From positions 1,172,076 to 1,236,075 of the forward strand of contig BFEA01000014.1 of NCBI GenBank assembly GCA_003427395.1: 64,000 bases of DNA, written 5' to 3'. Every line of letters begins with the position of its first letter. Position 1 is the first letter of the stretch. The translations under genes and the position numbers were made by a program. The notes under the pieces were generated by a model. The model saw nothing but the letters and a program-made list of their open reading frames with translations, had not been told where the DNA came from and did no database searches. Below are positions 57,813 to 64,000 of this stretch, one piece after another. Source of the stretch: Chara braunii. Taxonomy: Eukaryota; Streptophyta; Charophyceae; Charales; Characeae.

Positions 57813-59089
57813 TTATTCGTTTTTTTTCCATTGTCTCTGGTAAGCGTCCTTTTTTCTTTTATCTCCCTCGTACATCTTGTAGTTTCTCATAGACAGTGAG
57901 ACAGCATACGAAAGTATCGCCCCCATTGTGATCAATAAGGGAACAAACCAGACCTTCCAATTGCTTGCGAAAAGAACAGACCTCAGCCTCCGTGTCAAAA
58001 CCAGGTCCACCACCATTCTTTATCAGAACTCCTCTAATCAAACATTCTTGTAGAGCATCTCTCCCCATTATTGCTTGGTTTAACTCAGGCAAGGAACTAT
58101 CGGAGAAGGCAAGACTAATTTGTCGCCGCAGGGAACCAAGTAAATCAGATCTATCAGGTTTGGTAATATTACGAGAATTCTTCATCAAATCAGGTGTCGA
58201 AACTAAATTGTTTAGGCGAAAAGCCACTTATCCTTCATGTCGAGGAAGATCATCGTCAACATTCGAGCAGGTGAAGGGAAAAGACGATTCCAAGTCTCAT
58301 GAAAATTGACGAAAATTGTGCATTAACCTCCCAACTGTCTTATTACGTGTCCAAGCAACTCTCATTCGTCGGATCAACATAACTTTCCACGCAAAACCGA
58401 TGTCCAAGTTTAACAATATCCGTATACAAAGCAAACGAACCCTGGATTTGCAGATCAAGTCATCATAACGGATTCGAATAATAACTCGCTTTCTCACCGA
58501 GATTCCAAAACGTTTGAGGATACAAGCAGACAAAATACACTTGAGGCGAAACCTTGACCGCTTCTAAGGTCCTAATAGCATTATAAGCGAAGACCAGTGT
58601 ATTAAAATCCCAGAGATACAGAACCTTGCAACTGGATGGTTGACTCAAAAAATTGACGAGGGGTTCTTCAAAAGCTAAGGACTTACACAGGAATGGAATA
58701 ATACGTTCAATTTCAAAAGAGATATCTTCCTTTAACCAGGCTCTGACATACCTGAGTTTCATTCGTCCAAACTTACTTGATACTAAACTCCCTCCATACA
58801 TCCTCCTCACAACCTTATATTTCTCCGTCAATAGGTAGCCCCCCGTACAATCAATTCGAAGTCGATAAATATTCCTCCGCTTACATTCCTCCAACCGAAA
58901 GAGCAGGCTTCTCGAAGGTAACCCAAAGCAAGTATGAAACTCAACCAAATCACCAGTCTTGTTTTCTTTACACCTCCTATCTTCCTCATGACTCCCACTC
59001 TTTCTGTTCCTCCTTAATCTCTCTCTTCTCCCCAAACGAGGCTTTCTATTCCGTCTAGGTTTATCCCTACTATTAAGTGCAAGAAACAT
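57813..59089 (-). pseudogene. N-terminal part of an unidentified retroelement protein
   Basis: Minus-strand frames 59089-58463, 58533-58297 and 58227-57859 appear to be one protein broken by two or more frameshifts. The first is basic at its N-terminus (KPRRNRKPRLGRRERLRRNR) and then carries YLWDFNTLVFAYNAIRTLEA. The last has FRKQLEGLVCSLIDHNGGDT followed by FVCCLTVYEKLQ. That resembles the L-V-C-x-x-x-D-x-N-x-G-x-T-x-V-x-C-x-x-x-Y segment I associate with proteins leading into a reverse transcriptase domain; this is recollection of a pattern, not a database match. It faces the RT fragment at 59083 in the opposite direction. Confidence 0.4.
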
Positions 59090-59727
59090 CCGACGTGGTC
59101 GGGAGGATCTTGCGTCAGACTGTTGGGATACCCATGGGCAAGGCTTCTATTCTAGTCCTAGCATGTTTGTTATGTGCTTATAATGAATTCTTCTTTCTCT
59201 CGACTTTGGGAATGGATCGGAAGTTTTTTTCGGGTTTTAGATTAATTGACGATGTTTCGGTTTTCGTATGGTGTAACGAGAAGGAGGAGGGTTCTCTGAA
59301 AAGAGGTAAGGAAATCATTGAGAGGTTTGCAAGATCCTATGATAACAATTTGGTTCTGGAACACACTGGTGATGGTTGTTCGTAGAATTGCCTTGGATGT
59401 GAATTGAGAATCGGATCAGAAAATGTTGGGGTTATCTGTTGCCCCATTCTTAAGAATCAGAAGGAGGTGATTGGAAGTGGTTTCGTTTTTCAGTGCATTC
59501 AGGACTATGTGTCCTTTTTCAGTAAACAGCCGCAGATGGCCGTCATCAGATCCTTTTTGCATAGAGCTATGTCAATTGAGGGTATGGAGCTGCAATTTTT
59601 GTTGCCCTTGAAAAATAAGTTGTGGAGAAGGGGGTATCCTGGTGACCTATTTGACGTTGCCTTAACCAGTTTGTCGCGCAGATTTGGGAGTATATGGACC
59701 CTGTGGCTTTCGAGTCTGACCAGTTGA
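59083..59727 (+). pseudogene. Reverse transcriptase core fragment
   Basis: Frames 59077-59385 and 59404-59727 (one stop or frame break between them) contain ILRQTVGIPMGKASILVLAC, then LLCAYNEFFFL, FSGFRLIDDVSVFVWCN and a downstream QDYVSFFSKQPQMAVIRSFL. GIPMG and RLIDDV correspond to reverse transcriptase motif B and the catalytic [YF]xDD box, with Leu-Ile before the Asp pair. This looks like a Penelope-like or related non-L1 reverse transcriptase; the clade is inference. The start is truncated in mid-domain at the inversion junction near 59083. Confidence 0.6.
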
Positions 59728-59787
59728 AGGAAAATATGAGGATTCACTTATAGGATCTATTGTTACGACATGAAGGGGGTCTGTGGA

Positions 59788-59789
<2 letters not shown>

Positions 59790-59819
<30 letters not shown>
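59790..59819. repeat. Poly(T) run
   Basis: Thirty T in a row, in the interval just after the RT fragment. On the minus strand it would be a poly(A), possibly the tail of a reverse-transcribed insertion, but no such insertion was recognised. Confidence 0.9.
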
Positions 59820-60162
59820 CACGGATGGAGGCAGCCTTTCTGGGGGGTCTGACGGAGGCCTAACCCTTTTTGAGAACTCAGTTTAGCTTTAGGGCACCTT
59901 TGTAATTTTTCTTTAGGACCTTCTTGACCTTTTTGTAGTTCGATGGATCGAGTTACCTGTTGGCGTTTTTCTGTTGATCACAGATAAGAAGTTTCCGAGC
60001 GTCGGCTCATTACTTCCAAGACCCCTGATGAGCGAGGTTTGGCGGCCACGCGAAACCGGTCGGGTCAAACGCCAAGCGATTCGTTGCTACGATCTTCAAG
60101 CTTATTCTTAATGAAGAAGTTGAGTTCGGGATGCACCTAGACTCTATCTGTGTTCGGCTTTC

Positions 60163-60210
60163 CTTCTTCTTCTTCTTCTTCTTCTTCTTCTTCTTCTTCT
60201 TCTTTTTCTT
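60163..60210. repeat. (TTC)n tract
   Basis: TTC triplet repeat followed by pyrimidine-rich CCTCTTCCTC sequence to about 60255. The phenylalanine-rich frame is an artefact. Confidence 0.95.
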
Positions 60211-60259
60211 CCCTCTCCCTCCTCTTCCTCTTTTTCCCTCTCCCTCCTTTTCCTTGAAG

Positions 60260-62265
60260 TTTCCGTGGTTTGGTGTTTCATGTCAGTGCAAAGGTGTCTT
60301 TTTTGCGTATTCTCGTGAATGGTACAATTGTGGACAACGCAAAACTCAGTGCCGCCTTTAGCCAATCCTCCTCCCACTCCAGGCGGGAACACACTCCTCA
60401 TTCCAGCATGCGTCATCCGACCACGTTCCACAACTCTGCGTAAGCTGAGGAGCAAAGGTTACTACCTTGCCCAATTTGTCGTGAAAACTTATCTTCTCTT
60501 CAAAGGCAACCTCCTGTTCACTCCATCATGCCAGCTTGCAGCAACGCTGAGCGAAGCGCGGAGCCGAGGATGGCATACCGGTGCTTTCAAAAGGCCGACA
60601 ACCCCAAATCTCACCTCGTTATTTCCATCCTCCCACCATCTAAACTGGACCATCGCCGCCCTAATCCACTGGACATGAACTGCCATAGCCCATCCCTGTT
60701 GAAAGTCTTGACAACGCGCCAGTGACCGGACGGGTTGCATCTTGAAGCGAATGCCACCACAAATGAAAAACTTTAGAAGCCTTAAACATCGCGTGGGCAA
60801 AATATTGCGGGTGAACGGTCGATGGCGCGACGACTCCTTATAGCGCCCTGCCCTTGTGTAATCAGGCCAAGGTAAACAGAACTTTTTCACAAAGGACAAA
60901 AATTAGCCACTTCCTTCACCTAGTATACCCTTGAATATGTTTCCACCACCTTTTCAGTTTACCCTTGTCATAACCTTGATTGCCCCAAATCCCAGGCATC
61001 TACGAAGTTGCCCCAACCAACTTGGTCAACTTGACAGGCACAAAGTGAATGGAATCGAAGCTCAGGTGTCGTTTTCTTGGATGTATGGTGGTCATCGATA
61101 CCATCGTCCAACTCACCTAACCACGTCCAACTGTGAGACCCGAGCAGGTGGAGCGAGATGATTACCATTCAAGGCGACCTCTCCACGGAATCGCGGCTTC
61201 CCAAAGGGTTTTTTCTTGATATGTTGGTGTCTGATATGCTGGTACTCGACAGTGAGAGTCAAGCAGGCGGAGAGATACCACTTCCATCATGGTGAGGTTA
61301 TGGTTGGTCAGGTATATTCTCCTCACCATCCACTCAAGATGGGGAAGGCTTGCCCTATTATTTATTGAGGCTTCGCTACTTTTACTAAATCAGTAAATGA
61401 TCTTATTGCTTTTGGTGCTATAGGTTGCTTTGTGAGTGGCTATTTAATTAATCTTTATTTTTATAAGTGTAGGATCGGGTGGAAGAATTCAGGCACGATG
61501 GGGGACGTTCCAACATCCTCCAGTTCACTGGCAGCCACCGAGAAGGAACGAATCAGAATCATAGTTAACAACTGTTACAACGGAGGAATAATTCCGAAAG
61601 AATTTTGACCATGTGTGGTAGAATCAAGAGAGAATTTTGACGGGGTATTAGTAAATTCCGAAGTCTATTGGATCTAGGAAGAATGACTAATAGAACACGC
61701 AGTAATTATTGTTTTTTTAGGGCTTAAACGCGAGAAAGAACATAAAATTTAAATAGATGGAAAATCATACTTTCTTTTGTTTAGGCCTTCGATGTCTTAG
61801 GCCAAGCTGTATGATTGGAGGGAGTCCATGCGTCTCAAGTTTTTTTCTGAATCCGTGTTCTGCGAATTTCGATTGGAGCATTGCCACACCTCGAGGGTTT
61901 CGTAGAAACACTGTATGAAAAATCCTCAAATTTTATCCTGCCTTCAAAAACAAGAAGATTGACTTAGACGAGGGGGGGGTCGTAGAATTGAAGGTAATAT
62001 GTGTCGCCACTCCCTGATGTGAACGTCGTCGAAGGTATTTTCACTCAGAAAACGATGATACATGTTTGCTTCCAAAAGAAGAAACAAAAAACGAATATTG
62101 TTCCTCCGAAAGGAAAAACAATGAACAACCAACTTGTTGCCTCCTCGGCTAACGCAGTTTTGGGGAAGGAAACTCGGACTTGGCAAGTGAAGGGGGGGGA
62201 GGGAAGATTCGGGGATTCCTCGTCAAAACCCTAGAATTAAGCAGCGCAGAACACCCGAGCGCACA
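60260..62265. other. No supported gene
   Basis: Open frames of up to 136 codons (60489-60899 minus, 60319-60678 plus) overlap each other and have no domain I recognise. From about 61340 the sequence becomes AT-rich with short frames only. Confidence 0.35.
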
Positions 62266-63287
62266 GTGTCGGAACCAGACCTGACAGGTATCCAGCCATC
62301 TAATCTGGTTAATCAACCGTTGGCAAAAGATAATCTCCAGGGAAAGGGGCCTTCGAAATCCTACTTTAACAAAGAAGTACTAAACTCCTCCGTCCCTGAA
62401 GAGGGGCTGTTTAAAACCTCACCCTCCGTTAACCCCTCTAAAATCCCATTTGACACATTGATGGCAAATCAATACCAAGACCCCCCAAAAGGCCTACTCC
62501 CTGCCACAGAGGAAGACTCGAGGGGAAACAACTACACGAAGGACAAGTTAGTCCTGAATGAGAGGGATGGTGAAGGAGTGGCAGAAAAAGAAATACATCA
62601 AGAGAACTCAGATGATGAGATGGATTCGGACCATGAGGAGGAGAAAAAGGAGGAGGAAAAAGAAATAGAGAAGGCCCTAGAAAACAAACGGTTGTTTAGA
62701 AATGCCTTATCCCCACCCACTCCCTCTCCCTTCCCCCCAATTCACAAGCAAGAGGCAGTACCGAACCGTCCCCGGCCATAGAGGACCGAGAGACTGCAGA
62801 GAAGTTGACGTTCATGCCTTCCCCGGAAACAGGAAAGGCAGCGGCAACGCTGACTTACTTTGAGGCCCCCGATACTCAATGACATTTACCTGCTTTGTTT
62901 GAGGAAAGAAAGAAAGAGGGCAGGGAAGGGAAATACATACTTCAGATAGAGGGATCTTCCCCTCTAAACGACCATGCCACCTGCGCGCACACATCGAAAA
63001 CTCCTGATAAACTCATGGAGCACAACGATCCTGATCATAATTTTTTCTCTCCCACAGGAGAGCAGGAGCCCTTGCTTGGAGCCGCTTCCACTAAATCAGC
63101 TAGGAAACAAACCGTTTTCATAAAGAAGAAGAGGGGCCCTTGCTCTAACCAGGTCCCTATTGAGCATACAAAGAAAAACCTGCTCACTTGCACTGAAGCA
63201 GTTCATCCAACGATAACAAACTTCTCAGCGAAGAAAGCATGCCTTGATCTCAACAAAACAATTCCTGTTATGAGGATGACGCGTTGA
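62266..63287 (+). pseudogene. Unidentified coding-like sequence, acidic/basic, frameshifted
   Basis: Frame 62266-62781 encodes 171 residues: a Ser/Pro/Asn-rich start (MSEPDLTGIQPSNLVNQPLA), an acidic coiled-coil-like stretch (SDDEMDSDHEEEKKEEEKEI) and a proline-rich end. A second frame, 62895-63287, continues with KKEGREGKYILQIEGSS and a basic KKKRGP patch. Codon-like composition and shared low-complexity style suggest one protein interrupted by a frameshift near 62780 and a stop near 62880. No catalytic motif or zinc knuckle is visible. A retroelement first ORF or a host nuclear protein are both possible. Confidence 0.35.
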
Positions 63288-63550
63288 GTGCCAATGAAAC
63301 AACTGAAAGAAGCTCCCTAAAGAAAAGGGAACGCCTAGTGGAGGAAAAATCTGTCAGGCACTCCCTCTCATTTGTTGCTCAAACGAAAAAAACTATCCAA
63401 AGCTGACAAGGCCCTGGGCCACCTGCCCCTATACCTAGTTCCCATGATCTGCAATCCAACATCGATAGGGGTTCAGGTAATGACTCTGTGTCCGGAAGGA
63501 GAGACACCTAGACTTCCTACTACTCCCCTAGGGGGGAGGATGTAGTTAGA

Positions 63551-63988
63551 ATGATTAAGAAACATTACCTGCGTAAGGCAGCATATACAAAGATATTGGT
63601 TGATCCCAAAATAATCCGTCACCTGGTAGAAATGCCAGGGGAAGGAAACATGGCACTGTTCATTGTCTTTTTGGTCTTTGAGTCTTATAAAGTTAATGCT
63701 CATCCCCCTCATTTCCCCCCTTTCCACCAGGTAGACATGTTCCATTTTGCTTCTCCACACTCGGATACGCTGAAAAATATAAATTTGGGCTTGTCCCTAT
63801 CAGCCCAGGTTGTAGCAGACTGGTTAACTCAGTCAGACAACCTTTATGTGGTCCAGGCAGCCTCTTTTAGGGAACATTTGCATAAGGCTCTGGCAGAGAA
63901 GGCACTGAAGAAAAACTTTGAACAAGCCCAGTTTGTCTCAGTAGGTATAGTGCAAATCTCAAATGAAAGCGGAATCCAACCACCATAA
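63551..63988 (+). CDS. Hypothetical protein, 145 aa (may be part of the preceding ORF)
   Basis: The frame starts at ATG 63551 and ends at TAA 63986-63988. It contains LRKAAYTKILVDPKIIRHLV, FIVFLVFESYKVNAHPPHF, LKNINLGLSLSAQVVADWLT and a lysine-rich helix (HKALAEKALKKNFEQAQ). Composition is balanced and protein-like, with no low-complexity bias. It lies in line with the frames upstream and may be the C-terminal part of the same disrupted ORF; the start codon is therefore not certain. No family recognised. Confidence 0.4.
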   Translation: MIKKHYLRKAAYTKILVDPKIIRHLVEMPGEGNMALFIVFLVFESYKVNAHPPHFPPFHQVDMFHFASPHSDTLKNINLGLSLSAQVVADWLTQSDNLYVVQAASFREHLHKALAEKALKKNFEQAQFVSVGIVQISNESGIQPP

Positions 63989-64000
63989 CGACAATGGACC

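Noticed and set aside
60489-60899. 136-codon minus-strand frame
   Set aside because: No recognisable domain, and a 119-codon frame overlaps it on the other strand; not strong enough to call.

Overview
This window is gene-poor, repeat-rich eukaryotic nuclear DNA with two assembly gaps (19774-20358 and 49667-49840). I see no convincing intact host gene. A plant-type L1 LINE (DUF4283-like ORF1, CCHC knuckle, APE endonuclease/RT/zf-RVT ORF2) and plant-like mitochondrial cox3, nad6 and group II maturase fragments point to a streptophyte. A large-genome charophyte alga such as Chara is my inference, not something the sequence proves.

Layout. 1-3600: microsatellites, a minisatellite and local duplications. 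3900-8400: a possible foldback transposon, then AT-rich DNA holding mitochondrial-derived fragments (cox3, tRNA-like arms, nad6, a maturase piece) interrupted by two copies of one MITE family. 9600-10020: a 42-bp inverted-repeat pair. 10950-17935: a nearly full-length but frameshifted L1-type LINE. 18240-22300: two tRNA-headed SINE candidates, a foldback element with a 7-bp target duplication, and a MITE flanked by TTAA.

23736-52042 is the remarkable part. It is a nested stack of four copies of one long element with no recognisable coding sequence, here called A to D. A (minus strand) is interrupted by B. B is interrupted by C at 33034-40920 (7.9 kb) and by D at 43461-50332 (6.9 kb including a gap). 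Termini are TGTC...CGA(C/T)A with likely 4-bp target duplications for C and D. The body is almost entirely arrays of short hairpins. In the main array the stems are specific to array position and show compensatory changes between copies, while the loop sequence is shared by all hairpins of one copy and differs between some copies. Three insertion points that can be checked against empty sites in sister copies all fall inside a hairpin.

52950-53891: two more TTAA-flanked elements sharing a TTAA. 54513-55760: a second, decayed LINE. 56480-57515 (minus): a gypsy-like gag with a CCHC knuckle. 57813-59727: two oppositely oriented halves of another retroelement, one carrying reverse transcriptase motifs. 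62266-63988: unidentified frameshifted coding-like sequence, perhaps the first ORF of a retroelement running off the window. The window reads as successive retroelement and MITE insertions, mostly dead, with the hairpin-array element the dominant and least familiar component.
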